A DNA stretch of 50,330 nt from Flammeovirga aprica JL-4 (GCF_012844305.1 NZ_JABANE010000064.1:1-50330), one strand, 5' to 3'. Counted from the first letter of the stretch, positions 1-9,097 are shown. The notes: generated by a model from the sequence alone, not told the origin. Made by a program: numbers and translations.

Positions 1-53
1 TCTTCGGCTAATAAATAATCTCTATATAGTTCAAATGCATCAAATCTTTTCAT
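1..53 (-). CDS. 5' end of an unidentified gene (partial)
   Basis: A minus-strand ATG at 53 opens a frame of 17 codons, beginning MKRFDAFELYRDYLL, that runs off the left edge of the window without a stop. It lies 71 bases beyond the stop codon of the response regulator on the same strand, so it could be the next gene of that run. The visible part has no signal peptide. It is too short for a family assignment, and a chance open frame cannot be excluded. Confidence 0.3.
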   Translation of the reverse strand, partial: MKRFDAFELYRDYLLAE

Positions 54-124
54 AGAATAAAGATCGACTTTAAATCAAATAATGAAAAATCAAAATTTTA
101 AAAGAGCGAAAGCTCAGTTCGTAA

Positions 125-799
125 CTAAATGTTCAATTTCTCGTAAACTGCCGTTTTATATTTCTGGCCAATTGGCACTTCTTTCTCGTCTATTTTAATT
201 CTATTCCCCTCCACCACATCAATGCTGTAGTTGTTTACCAAAAAAGATTTATGCACTCTTATAAAGTCATCATTTTCAGATAGTAGCTCTTCAAAATAAG
301 ACAGTTTCTGATGGCAGACCAAGCATTCTTCAGCAAGATGAAGCTTCACATAGTTGCCATAAGCTTCCAAAAACAATACTTCTTTTTTATTGATGGCTTT
401 CAATTGTTTATCCACTTTTATGAAAAAACGATCTTTTTCTACCACCTCCTCTGTTTGGGGTTTAATTTTATGAAGGGCTGTCATAAACCTACTGAAACTA
501 AAGGGCTTGAGCAGGTAATCCACCACATTCAACTCAAAACCTTCTAAAGCATATTCCTGATAAGCGGAAGTGACAATTACTTTTGGCGGTACGGGCAACG
601 ATCTCAGCATTTCAAAACCTGTCATCTTAGGCATATTGATATCTAAAAACAGTAAATCAATCTCAGAATTATGAAAGAACTCCATCCCTTCAAAAGCATC
701 GTACGCGTTGCCTATTTTCTCTAAATATGGGATCTTATCACAATAGCCTTCTATGATTCTGTGTGCTATCGGTTCGTCATCAATAATTAAATACTTCAT
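125..799 (-). CDS. LytTR-family response regulator
   Basis: Cytoplasmic response regulator of 224 residues, a normal length for LytR/AgrA-type regulators. The receiver domain covers about residues 1-115, with the acidic pair D7/D8, the phospho-acceptor D53 in LLFLDINMPK and the conserved lysine in LLKPF near residue 99. A LytTR DNA-binding domain covers about residues 122-222 (FLEAYGNYVKLH, FIRVHKSFLVN). Its start overlaps the stop of the upstream histidine kinase by four bases (796-799), so the two are translationally coupled partners. LytTR proteins bind two direct repeats, and a possible site lies at 6483-6511 before the TonB receptor. Family assignment is firm; the regulon is inference from position. 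Confidence 0.93.
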   Translation of the reverse strand: MKYLIIDDEPIAHRIIEGYCDKIPYLEKIGNAYDAFEGMEFFHNSEIDLLFLDINMPKMTGFEMLRSLPVPPKVIVTSAYQEYALEGFELNVVDYLLKPFSFSRFMTALHKIKPQTEEVVEKDRFFIKVDKQLKAINKKEVLFLEAYGNYVKLHLAEECLVCHQKLSYFEELLSENDDFIRVHKSFLVNNYSIDVVEGNRIKIDEKEVPIGQKYKTAVYEKLNI

Positions 800-1911
800 G
801 CTAAATCTATGGTCAAAATGGCTTTATAGGTATCTATTGTATTGACAAACTCAAGGTGATGACGATTAGGATAAATCAATTCCAATCGTTTCTTAAGGTT
901 ATCCAAACCAATTCCTATTCTATGGTCAATCAGTGCTTTATCATAATTATTTTCAATGGAGAAACGCACCTCAGTACCTAATTCTTCTATCTCAACAAAA
1001 ATATAAGCGTTTTCTACTAATGTTTCTACCCCATGTTTAAAGGCATTTTCTAGGAGAATAATATAAAGTAAAGGTGCAATTTTAAAATCAGATATCACAG
1101 AATTAATAAAATGAATCTGTACGTTTTTCTGATATCTTATTTTATGTAATTCAATATAGTTCTCTAAATAAGTGATTTCATTCTGAATATCTACTTTTTC
1201 TTCCTTCCCTTCATAAATCGTATAACGCATCATATCACCCAACTTTAAAACCACTTCCGGTGCTTTATCTGATTTTTCTACTGTCAGACCATAAAGATTA
1301 TTGAGCGTATTGAAGAAAAAATGAGGGTTGATCTGACTTTTAAGCAATTGCAGTTCGGCACGTGCCTTTTCATTTTTAAGAGTCTGCAGCCATTTCCATT
1401 GCTCATAGATCCACAAACCAAAAAGCACTGGTGTAGTAAGTGCAGTCATTCTCACTACTTTTTCAAAGTGTTCTACTGTATCATCATTACCTTGAAAAAC
1501 ATAGACAAATAAGAATACCCCACCGAAGTACCCCCAGAAATGCTTATAATATTTCAAAAAGAATTTTGGCAAAATAGTGTATACTAATCCATTGAATAGG
1601 ATCACTACTAAAATTATCATTACTGGATTTTCTGGCATATCCGTTGCCTCATCGTACAGATTGATGAAAATGAGAAATAATAATAACCCTGCTAATTTCA
1701 TTAAAACAGGAATTTTCTTTTTGAGGTAGGCAAAATGATGGGTAATAAATGACACTAGTAGAGACCAAAAAATTAAGGCTACTGTAAATTCTTCTGTTTC
1801 TGTGATGGGAGTAATAATTATACCAACCGACATCATTATTACAGATAATAAACCTGTAATAGTGGAGCCTATAATGGCTGATTTTCCGTATTTGATTATC
1901 TTGTTATTCAT
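796..1911 (-). CDS. LytS-type sensor histidine kinase
   Basis: Membrane histidine kinase of the His_kinase (PF06580) type, 371 residues. The N-terminal 170 residues contain about four to five hydrophobic segments, roughly 10-35, 42-62, 70-88, 97-118 and 127-140. A short linker leads to the phospho-acceptor motif with H197 in SQINPHFFFNTLNNL, followed by a HATPase domain (N-box LLENAFKHG, then GIGLDNLKKRL near the end). There is no periplasmic sensor domain or PAS domain, so any signal is probably sensed in the membrane. It is the partner of the overlapping LytTR regulator. A strong terminator at 2001-2055 separates it from the beta-helix lipoprotein gene upstream, so it probably has its own promoter in 1912-2000. 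Confidence 0.93.
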   Translation of the reverse strand: MNNKIIKYGKSAIIGSTITGLLSVIMMSVGIIITPITETEEFTVALIFWSLLVSFITHHFAYLKKKIPVLMKLAGLLLFLIFINLYDEATDMPENPVMIILVVILFNGLVYTILPKFFLKYYKHFWGYFGGVFLFVYVFQGNDDTVEHFEKVVRMTALTTPVLFGLWIYEQWKWLQTLKNEKARAELQLLKSQINPHFFFNTLNNLYGLTVEKSDKAPEVVLKLGDMMRYTIYEGKEEKVDIQNEITYLENYIELHKIRYQKNVQIHFINSVISDFKIAPLLYIILLENAFKHGVETLVENAYIFVEIEELGTEVRFSIENNYDKALIDHRIGIGLDNLKKRLELIYPNRHHLEFVNTIDTYKAILTIDLA

Positions 1912-2000
1912 ACTTCAAAGGTAGAGGCTACCCCAAAAGTCTACAATTTTTTTATGTGAACACGGCTTTTTTGGTGATGAACAAATTTATGGAAGAGGTA

Positions 2001-2055
2001 AAAATAAAAAATGAAGAGTTAAGATATGGTTCAAGAACCACCTTAACTCTTCATT
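2001..2055 (-). terminator. Rho-independent terminator after the beta-helix lipoprotein
   Basis: The arms 2010-2023 and 2042-2055 are perfectly complementary (14 bp). Inside them lies a second perfect 6-bp stem, 2027-2032 with 2035-2040. Read on the minus strand, the stem is followed by a T-rich tract (TTTTTATTTT, 2010-2001). It sits 22 bases after the stop codon of the lipoprotein gene. Confidence 0.85.
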
Positions 2056-2076
2056 CTTAACTCTTAATTGATTTGA

Positions 2077-3516
2077 TTAGTTTGAACCAAATGCTCCAAC
2101 TGTTGCTGAAAGATCAGGTCTTGTTACAATCTTGTCACCTAACTCAGTAACAACCGGTGATGATAATAAATCCATATCATCCACACCATAGTCGATACCA
2201 GGAGAAGAAGATGATAATCTAAAGTCTAATTCTTTATAATCAATTTCTTTAGATACATCTCCGTCAGGGTTAGGAGTCTGATCGATGAAGTTCACAAATT
2301 GAGGATCTTCCAACTCATCTGTCCATGTGTTTTCACCATGAGCAGTGAAGAAGTTACAAGTACCATTAAAAACAGTCCAGAAAGTAGTGTGGCCTACTGA
2401 AGTATCATCGTCAGCGTCGTCATATGGTTGGATACCATGGTGAGGTAAATAACCATTTCCTTTTTCATTATTATTTTCAACGTGACCATAATAGTAGTTT
2501 CCTTTCACTAATGTGTTTGTCCCTACGATATCTGTAGAAGGATCTACTTTAGTACCAAATTTAGAGTTAACGATAAGGTTGTTTAAAATACGACCTCTAG
2601 CATCTTTTTCGATGTTGATTGATCCACCTCTTTCACCATCTCTTCTCCAGCCACAGTAAGCCATTGTATTGTTATACATGTTTACATTCGTCTGCTGATC
2701 ACCATCTACTGGCTTAGAGTTGTTGATTTTAATACCGTTTGTAGCAGCAGAATACATCAAGTTAAATGCACAATCACCAACCGTACCTTGCTTGAAGTTG
2801 AATGCTTCATCTTCTGTAGTACCTGCATAAGCAACTGTATTATGGAATAGAGCGATTTGACCTCTTTCAACATAGATAGCATCACCACCTGAGTGCTCCA
2901 CAGTACAGTTTTCCATATATAATTTACCTTGATTATTGTTGAAGAATACTGAGTACCCCAACTCACCTGGCTCTAATTTACCTACACGTACTGCCTCAGA
3001 ATTTTCGTTCATTGGTCCACCTGCATACTGAATAGTTACGTAAGTCATACCAATTTCCTGATCTGGGCGTGTTGTACCTTCTGGCACTTGACCGCCATTG
3101 ATACCGCCCCAATTTACACGACCGTAGTCAAAGAAACCTGGCTGTGCTTCTGATAATGTGAAAAGGATAGGTTGCGCTTCAGTACCCCAAGCGTACATTT
3201 TTCCGTGAATTACAATTTCAGGATTCAAGTAAGGGCTTACCCAAACTGTTACACCTTCTTCTACATTTAAAGTAGCACCGTCTTCAATGATCAGGTTTTC
3301 TGATAACCAGTACTCCTCACCCGTTTCCAACGTTAAATCATCACTTAAACGACCACCAATACTGATAGTGCCTTCCGGTCTTCCTGCATCAGGATCAATT
3401 GGTTCTCTGTCATCATCACCCACTGTTACATCGTCTTTTGAACATGATGTAGATAAAATAACTGGCGTTGCAAGCAATAAAAATGCTAATAATCTGTAGA
3501 TAAAAACTTTTTTCAT
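2077..3516 (-). CDS. Surface lipoprotein with right-handed beta-helix
   Basis: Lipoprotein of 479 residues. The signal peptide ends in a lipobox with C25 (STSCSKDD). The residues after the cysteine, C-S-K-D-D, match the CXK(D/E)2 export signal described for surface lipoproteins in Capnocytophaga, so the protein is probably exposed on the outer face of the outer membrane. An acidic linker follows, then about 400 residues rich in N/G turns typical of parallel beta-helix coils (VEEGVTVWVSPYLNPEIVIHGKM, cut short here as a cue; NNTMAYCG; GRILNNLIVNSKF). No catalytic signature is visible. The gene follows the TonB receptor by 60 bases with no terminator between, so it probably acts with that receptor as a surface binding partner in place of SusD. 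Substrate unknown. Confidence 0.8.
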   Translation of the reverse strand: MKKVFIYRLLAFLLLATPVILSTSCSKDDVTVGDDDREPIDPDAGRPEGTISIGGRLSDDLTLETGEEYWLSENLIIEDGATLNVEEGVTVWVSPYLNPEIVIHGKMYAWGTEAQPILFTLSEAQPGFFDYGRVNWGGINGGQVPEGTTRPDQEIGMTYVTIQYAGGPMNENSEAVRVGKLEPGELGYSVFFNNNQGKLYMENCTVEHSGGDAIYVERGQIALFHNTVAYAGTTEDEAFNFKQGTVGDCAFNLMYSAATNGIKINNSKPVDGDQQTNVNMYNNTMAYCGWRRDGERGGSINIEKDARGRILNNLIVNSKFGTKVDPSTDIVGTNTLVKGNYYYGHVENNNEKGNGYLPHHGIQPYDDADDDTSVGHTTFWTVFNGTCNFFTAHGENTWTDELEDPQFVNFIDQTPNPDGDVSKEIDYKELDFRLSSSSPGIDYGVDDMDLLSSPVVTELGDKIVTRPDLSATVGAFGSN

Positions 3517-3576
3517 GGTTTTAGTTTTGAAAGTTTAATGGTTCCCGCCCTGGTTTAAGAGGCGGAATATCTTTTC

Positions 3577-6360
3577 TTAGAAATTATATTTTAATCCTAC
3601 TAGGAATTGTCTTCTGTAAAAATCCTGACGTACTAATACGTTGTCGCCTACTTCACCTTGATGTGGGAAGTGAGATTGTGCCTCATTGATCGGCTGTCTG
3701 ATTTCAACCTCATACGCATTATCTAATAAGTTATATGCTTTAAGGTAAAGTAACGTCTTTGGTGAAACTCTTTTCTCAATCGATAAGTCCAATTGGAAAA
3801 ACCCTTTTTGCCACATATCGTTACCATAGAAAGCGGATAAACTGTGAATTCTATCGCCTGTGTAAACGGTTGCCAACTGCATGTCCAAGCCCAATTCAGG
3901 GTTTTTATACAATAATGAAAGGTTGGCAATATGTGCCGCTTGTCCTTGCAATGGACGCTCCTCTAATGCTGATCGAATCACAATATCTGATGTATCATCA
4001 TCTGGAATCTCTCTTTCGTAAAAAGCCTTCTCCGTTACGATCTTCGAGTGCGTATAAGTGTAGTTGGCACTGATACCAAACTTATTAAAGTACTTTACGA
4101 TATCAATTTCAATACCCATATTCTCCGCATCACCATAGTTATCAGGCATAATATAACCTGCTTGACGATTCAATGAATATTCAATTGGGTTGATTAATTT
4201 TTTATAGAAACCACCAATCATAAACTTATCCATTCCGCTAGGGAACAATTCATATCTTAAGTCCAAGTTGTGACCAATTGTTCTCTCCACAAATGGATTA
4301 CCCATCTCTGTCCAATCGTCTTCAGTATCTCCATTTTCTATCGGTACAAACTCTGCAAAACCAGGGCGAATCACTGATTTAAAATAAGATGATCTAAGGT
4401 TTGACTTTGGATTGATCTTATACTTAAAGTGAATACTTGGTAAGAAATCCACATAAGTCTGACTCATTTCCTGCAGGTCATTATCTATGATTTCGTTCGT
4501 TGGCTGTGGCAGGTAATACCCAATATCTGTATGTTCCATACGAACACCACCTGTCATTTCTAGTTTCTGATTAAAATCAAACTTAAACTGACCGTAAGCG
4601 GCTCTAATGTTCTCATGTGATTGATACCTGTTTGGAGAATAATTTACCCCTGTCGGGTTTTCAATGATCCAATCTACATCAGTGATATCATTCCAATCCT
4701 CACCTTTTACCAAGGCTCTACTACCCGCATTGAATCGGTATTGCTCAAAATCATTCGAACGGTTTTTATTTCTCACTAAACCACCCACTTTAAACTCTGT
4801 ATCATAAATAAAGCTGATCTCTGGTGTAAAAGTAAAGTTGGTGTACAATGCAATATCTTCGTCATCATTATAATCCCACCTTCTTGTCAATGAAGACCTT
4901 GCCGCTATTCTTTCTGGCTCTTCTACCCAGTTTGTCATACTTCCCGAACGTGAGAATTTAGTATTGTCAGGTACATTATTACTTGCTTTAGAATAAACAG
5001 CTGACCAATCTGCTTTCAACCAGTTGTTTAATTCATGTTGTCCTGTAAGCGTTGAGTTGAAGATCTGTTGAATGGTAGATCGGTAACGTGTCACATAACT
5101 CATTTCACCGGCATTACCATTAATAGGATCATAACTACCCCAAGTTCTGGTTCTTGTCACATCTCTTACCTGATCGTTTCTAAGGTTAACAAATGCATTG
5201 TACCATTGGATAGAATGTTTATTATTGATTCGATAATCCAATTTAGCGTGGAGACCCATTCTTTTTTGAAGCTGATAGTAATCTCTATCCTCCATATTAT
5301 CTAAAGAAGTCGTACCATCTGACATCAGGCCAGTACTGTACCAAGTACTTTCTGAACCTCTTGCTGTTTGCTGATAACTACCTGCAAGCATCACCCCTAA
5401 CTTGTCATTCATAAAACGGTTACCAATCGATAAACCTGCTACAATATTAGGAACATAGTTTTTATATTGATTCAATAAATGATTGGTATTAAAATCACTA
5501 GGAATTGCATTGTTAATTCCATTCCAACTTGGAGGTGTATTTAAATTTCCTCCAGTATTCCAAGTCATAAAAGGGTTACCACCACCAAATAATGAGTTAT
5601 TTCCCAAGGATAAGTTCAATTGACCACTATAGGTTTCTGGTGCATCTTTCATTTCCATATTGATCACACCACCAACAGCATCACCTTCCATATCCGGTGT
5701 CAATGCTTTTGTTACTTCCAAACGATCTAAGAGATCAGAAGGGAATAAATCTAAAGGCACATAACGGTTTTTATTGTCCGGAGAAGGGATTTTCACTCCA
5801 TTCACTAACGTATAGTTGTACCTTTTATCCATACCCCTCACAATAGCAAACTGACCGTCACCGGAGTTATTTCTTTCTAATGAAACACCCGCAACTCTCT
5901 GTACTACATTGGCAACGTTTAAGTCAGGTGACAATTCAATATCTTGAGCAGAAAGTACCGTCATTACTTTAGAAGAAACCCTCTCTGTAGCACGTGCACT
6001 CTCGGATGTTTTTCTTTCTTTTGTACCGTAAACCACCGCCTCATCTAACTGAACCGCATCCACATCCAATATCAAATCAGAAGCTGTCCATCCATTAGCT
6101 GCGATAGAAACTGTTTTCGTAAGGTCTTTGTACCCTACATATTTTACGGTTATAGTATAATCGCCTTCCGGCAAATCATTAATTCTATATGTTCCATCCA
6201 TCCCCACAACACTCATTTTGTTGATAGGTTTTATGGAAATTACAGCTCCAATCAAAGGTTCGCCATCACTTCCGTTTACTTCCCCTTTAATTCCACCGGC
6301 TAGTGTAAAAAAAGGCAACAGAAGTAGTAGAGATAATAAAGTAACTGTTCTCGTCATCAC
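3577..6360 (-). CDS. TonB-dependent outer-membrane receptor
   Basis: Energy-dependent outer-membrane importer, 927 residues. A signal peptide (MMTRTVTLLSLLLLLPFFTLA) precedes a carboxypeptidase-regulatory-like domain at about 24-105 (GEPLIGAVISI, PEGDYTITVKYVGYKDL). A short linker (LDEAVVYGTKE) leads to a plug domain at about 125-240 (NVVQRVAGVSLER, VINMEMKDAPE). The rest is a 22-strand-type barrel ending in the terminal aromatic residue of LVGLKYNF. The barrel resembles receptors that work without a SusD partner, and no susD-like gene is next to it. The next gene on the strand is a surface beta-helix lipoprotein, and a LytS/LytTR pair follows. A weak hairpin (CCGCC with GGCGG, about 3545-3570) lies between receptor and lipoprotein. 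Imported compound unknown. Confidence 0.93.
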   Translation of the reverse strand: MMTRTVTLLSLLLLLPFFTLAGGIKGEVNGSDGEPLIGAVISIKPINKMSVVGMDGTYRINDLPEGDYTITVKYVGYKDLTKTVSIAANGWTASDLILDVDAVQLDEAVVYGTKERKTSESARATERVSSKVMTVLSAQDIELSPDLNVANVVQRVAGVSLERNNSGDGQFAIVRGMDKRYNYTLVNGVKIPSPDNKNRYVPLDLFPSDLLDRLEVTKALTPDMEGDAVGGVINMEMKDAPETYSGQLNLSLGNNSLFGGGNPFMTWNTGGNLNTPPSWNGINNAIPSDFNTNHLLNQYKNYVPNIVAGLSIGNRFMNDKLGVMLAGSYQQTARGSESTWYSTGLMSDGTTSLDNMEDRDYYQLQKRMGLHAKLDYRINNKHSIQWYNAFVNLRNDQVRDVTRTRTWGSYDPINGNAGEMSYVTRYRSTIQQIFNSTLTGQHELNNWLKADWSAVYSKASNNVPDNTKFSRSGSMTNWVEEPERIAARSSLTRRWDYNDDEDIALYTNFTFTPEISFIYDTEFKVGGLVRNKNRSNDFEQYRFNAGSRALVKGEDWNDITDVDWIIENPTGVNYSPNRYQSHENIRAAYGQFKFDFNQKLEMTGGVRMEHTDIGYYLPQPTNEIIDNDLQEMSQTYVDFLPSIHFKYKINPKSNLRSSYFKSVIRPGFAEFVPIENGDTEDDWTEMGNPFVERTIGHNLDLRYELFPSGMDKFMIGGFYKKLINPIEYSLNRQAGYIMPDNYGDAENMGIEIDIVKYFNKFGISANYTYTHSKIVTEKAFYEREIPDDDTSDIVIRSALEERPLQGQAAHIANLSLLYKNPELGLDMQLATVYTGDRIHSLSAFYGNDMWQKGFFQLDLSIEKRVSPKTLLYLKAYNLLDNAYEVEIRQPINEAQSHFPHQGEVGDNVLVRQDFYRRQFLVGLKYNF

Positions 6361-6731
6361 TTAATGTAGTAAATCAATGGTTTTGTTTTCAACACTGCAA
6401 AATAAGTAAGCAGAGATGATATGATTTTTAGCAGAATATTAAGTAATGAAAAATACACTTCCTATAACACAAAACACCATGTAACGTTAAGTTTAGGTTG
6501 TTAAAGTTAAAAGTTTGAAAAACAAAAGATAAATAACTGTACTATAGAGTATTTACATTCATTACTCTATTAAGCTAATATTATGGTGTTAAGTTTTCGG
6601 TAGAATTTTAAAGGATTTAAACATCTCTTTTTTGAAAAGAAAATCACGCTCTACCCTTTTTTGGTTTCATTATTAATGGATTCTTCAATATTTTAGAAAT
6701 TAAATTTTGAAACTAAATATTACTAATCATA
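6361..6731. promoter_or_regulatory. Divergent promoter region, receptor / bluB
   Basis: This 371-bp AT-rich gap holds the promoters of the receptor (minus) and bluB (plus). It contains a perfect 8-bp inverted repeat ATAGAGTA / TACTCTAT at 6544-6551 and 6563-6570 with an 11-bp centre. At 6483-6491 AACGTTAAG fits the published LytTR half-site consensus fully. AAAGTTAAA at 6503-6511 fits eight of nine positions, with an 11-bp gap instead of the usual 12-13. I see no cobalamin riboswitch box in it. Confidence 0.4.
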
Positions 6732-7340
6732 ATGGATTTATACGATTGTATACATAAAAGAAGAGATACCAGGCATTTTACAAAAGATGAAGTACCTGAA
6801 GAGGTTTTATTAAAGGCTTTGGATGCGGCACATGCGGCACCTTCAGTAGGTCTAACTGAACCTTGGCGTTTTCTGATTGTAAAATCGCAGGAAAAGAAAA
6901 GAGACATTAAAGCATTGTTTGACGATTCCAACAAAAGGGCAAAACTGGGAATCAATAATGACAAACAGCATAAACTTTATAGCTCTCTAAAACTTGAAGC
7001 GATAGAAGAAACACCACTAGGCATTGCATTATTTTGTGATCATGGCATGCTAGAAGGTTTTACGATTGGAACTATTGGTAACAGCAGCACTTTGGAATGG
7101 AGCTGTGCTTGTGCAGTTCAGAATTTATGGCTCTCACTCACTGAACAAGGTTATGGTGCCGGATGGGTTTCGATTATGGATTATGAAAAGTTTGAAGGCC
7201 TTTTTGATGTTCCTGATACTTGGCAAAGCCTCGGTTATATGTGTGTGGGCAAACCTGCTACTGATTATGGTGGGGAACCAATGTTGCAGAAAGAGAACTG
7301 GAAAAGAAGAAGTGAAAAGCCTTATATAGAATATGTTTAA
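6732..7340 (+). CDS. bluB: 5,6-dimethylbenzimidazole synthase (BluB-type nitroreductase)
   Basis: Cytoplasmic flavoprotein of 202 residues. BluB enzymes cleave FMNH2 with oxygen to give 5,6-dimethylbenzimidazole, the lower ligand of cobalamin. The nitroreductase fold is clear at the N-terminus (RRDTRHFTKDEVPEEVL). The features that separate BluB from ordinary nitroreductases are present: APSVGLTEPWRF near residues 36-47, the tract ALFCDHG, ALVQNLW-like CAVQNLWLSLTEQGYGAGWVS around residues 128-147, and a closing GGEPMLQKENWKRR. It is a single gene with no other cobalamin genes beside it, so it may serve scavenging and remodelling. It is closed by a bidirectional terminator at 7346-7393. A generic nitroreductase is the alternative. 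Confidence 0.8.
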   Translation: MDLYDCIHKRRDTRHFTKDEVPEEVLLKALDAAHAAPSVGLTEPWRFLIVKSQEKKRDIKALFDDSNKRAKLGINNDKQHKLYSSLKLEAIEETPLGIALFCDHGMLEGFTIGTIGNSSTLEWSCACAVQNLWLSLTEQGYGAGWVSIMDYEKFEGLFDVPDTWQSLGYMCVGKPATDYGGEPMLQKENWKRRSEKPYIEYV

Positions 7341-7345
7341 GAAAT

Positions 7346-7393
7346 AAAAAATGGTTCTTGAGTTATAATAAATAAAGCTCAAGAACCATTTTT
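7346..7393. terminator. Bidirectional terminator
   Basis: Arms 7347-7362 (AAAAATGGTTCTTGAG) and 7378-7393 are perfectly complementary over 16 bp with a 15-base loop. The A/T ends give a T-tract in both directions. It serves bluB on the plus strand and the convergent HExxH lipoprotein gene on the minus strand. Confidence 0.85.
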
Positions 7394-7396
7394 ATT

Positions 7397-7918
7397 TTAT
7401 CGGAATAAAGTATCAAAATACTGGTCCCACAGTTCTTTTTGATCTAATGTTGGAAAATTATAACGGGTACTGCTTGCCACCATTAATGATGTGAAATAAA
7501 ATGTTCCTTCAATAAATTCTTTCTCATCATGTACATCCCCTCTAAAATCTTGACACAATGAGTGAAATAGCTCATGTACAATCAATTGACACTCCATATG
7601 TTCAATACCTAATTTATTGCTTGCGGGATTGATCTTAATATCGCGCATTACATTCGACTGCCCGTGTATGTAAGCTGCCAAACCTGAATCCCATTGTATT
7701 TTTACTCTCTTGTTGCGAAAAGTATAATTTCTTTTGTCTGCTTCCGCAATAAAACGTTCTACATGTTTGTGAAAAATAGGAATAAGGTCATCTGAACCAT
7801 ACTCAACTACAAGTTTGTGAGCTGGAACATCCATATCAATGTAAGCACAAGTTTGAAATAGAAACATTGATAAAATGGATACTGTATAAAGTTTCACTTG
7901 GGTAAGTAAGGAAGTCAT
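7397..7918 (-). CDS. Small lipoprotein with an HExxH motif
   Basis: 173 residues. The signal peptide ends in a possible lipobox with C24 (LFQTCAYID). Residues 115-119 read HELFH within QLIVHELFHSLCQDF, the HExxH zinc site of zincin metallopeptidases. A possible third ligand lies in the following acidic segment KEFIEGTFYF, though no family pattern identifies it. The protein is short for a complete zincin but has the right order: substrate-strand region, active helix, downstream acidic helix. It stands alone between convergent bluB and an outer-membrane protein gene. A non-proteolytic zincin-like binding protein is possible. The motif is seen directly; peptidase activity is inference. Confidence 0.6.
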   Translation of the reverse strand: MTSLLTQVKLYTVSILSMFLFQTCAYIDMDVPAHKLVVEYGSDDLIPIFHKHVERFIAEADKRNYTFRNKRVKIQWDSGLAAYIHGQSNVMRDIKINPASNKLGIEHMECQLIVHELFHSLCQDFRGDVHDEKEFIEGTFYFTSLMVASSTRYNFPTLDQKELWDQYFDTLFR

Positions 7919-8031
7919 TTTATATCGTTAGGTTTAATCTAAAGTAAAAATAACACCTCAAGATTAATTATCAAATATTTAATAATAAATAGTAATCATC
8001 CAAGACTGCAAACTTCCTTACTCTACCTCTA

Positions 8032-8895
8032 TTAATGGCCCGGTTCCCATATCAAACGACAGAAAGCACTCAGTCTTTCATTTTCTCTTGCAATTGGAAT
8101 ACCCGCCACGATACCAATCAATAAATTATCGGCTAAAGCCACTCTCATTTGCGGCCTGATGGTCATATCAAAATCCTGATGTTCAAATTTTTGGTTAAAT
8201 TCTACACCAATAAAGTTTGTAGTACCAGGAATCATATAGTGAACACTTGGGTTTAGCTCATAAGAAGTTTCCAACCCAGATTTATTAAAAATCTGTTCGA
8301 TTTTAGGACCTGTGTAAATCAATGAGTGAAAATTACGTCCCCACCTTTTGGCAATAACAAAAAATGGATTGTACAAATTTCCTCTCACAAGCGGATCTCC
8401 AAAGTTTCTAAAATCAGATAATAAAATCTCATTGATATAACCCAATGCCATAGACATTGCCATCTTCTCATTAACAAAGAAACTCCACTGTGTTGCGAGC
8501 TTTATACTTTCTAGTTTGTCAGCAGGAATAGAATCTGAAGAAACTCCTTTTTGAGGAGCATAAAAACTAAAAGGTAATTCCACTTCAAAACCCAGTCTAT
8601 TGATCGGAGCCCATTCGTATTCGACCAAGGCCTCATACCTGTCATAATCCAAATTATCAACAAGTTCCATACCCACGTTCCACTCTTTTTCACCTTTGCG
8701 GGCACCCAAGTCCCTGATAAGGTCAATGTATAAAGGTTCAGCGTGAAGCACTTTTGCAGGCAAGTTTTTGTCTTGATAATTCTCGATAAACAAGCTGTCA
8801 ATTTCTCTTTTACTTCTTAACTCTTCTTGTGCGAAGACAGTCATAAAGGAGAACAAACTGAACAGTATAGCGATAGCTATTTTTCTGATTGTCAT
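8032..8895 (-). CDS. Conserved outer-membrane beta-barrel protein
   Basis: 287 residues with a signal peptide cleaved after FMTVFA. The mature protein begins with a segment ending in HAEPLYIDLIRDLGARKGE, which I recognise as highly conserved among Bacteroidota proteins of unknown role. The rest alternates hydrophobic and polar residues in barrel style (NRLGFEVELPFSFY, TNFIGVEFNQKFEH, NLLIGIVAGIPIA). It therefore probably forms a small barrel in the outer membrane. Nothing in the sequence identifies a substrate. It has a 217-bp upstream gap and no operon partner. Confidence 0.7.
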   Translation of the reverse strand: MTIRKIAIAILFSLFSFMTVFAQEELRSKREIDSLFIENYQDKNLPAKVLHAEPLYIDLIRDLGARKGEKEWNVGMELVDNLDYDRYEALVEYEWAPINRLGFEVELPFSFYAPQKGVSSDSIPADKLESIKLATQWSFFVNEKMAMSMALGYINEILLSDFRNFGDPLVRGNLYNPFFVIAKRWGRNFHSLIYTGPKIEQIFNKSGLETSYELNPSVHYMIPGTTNFIGVEFNQKFEHQDFDMTIRPQMRVALADNLLIGIVAGIPIARENERLSAFCRLIWEPGH

Positions 8896-9059
8896 TAGGA
8901 TAAAGTATATTTAAACAGATGATAGATTAGTAAATTATTATATATTTCTGTGATTTAAAAATTAGTTATAGAATGCTAAGTATTATTTGATTCATTAGGT
9001 TCTTTTCAATCACGGGGCCAAATATATCAAAAGAAAAAATTGTAAGGATTGTTATAATA

Positions 9060-9097
9060 GAAATGCTGTAAAACCAAGCAGGATTTCACAGCATTTC
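9060..9097 (-). terminator. Stem-loop after the MRJP-like gene
   Basis: A perfect 10-bp stem, GAAATGCTGT (9060-9069) with ACAGCATTTC (9088-9097), has an 18-base loop and lies 15 bases after the stop of the minus-strand gene. The T-tract beyond it is poor, so this is a weak terminator or an mRNA end stabiliser. Confidence 0.5.

Noticed and set aside
6361..6731. Cobalamin riboswitch upstream of bluB
   Set aside because: No B12-box-like sequence or long conserved leader could be found.
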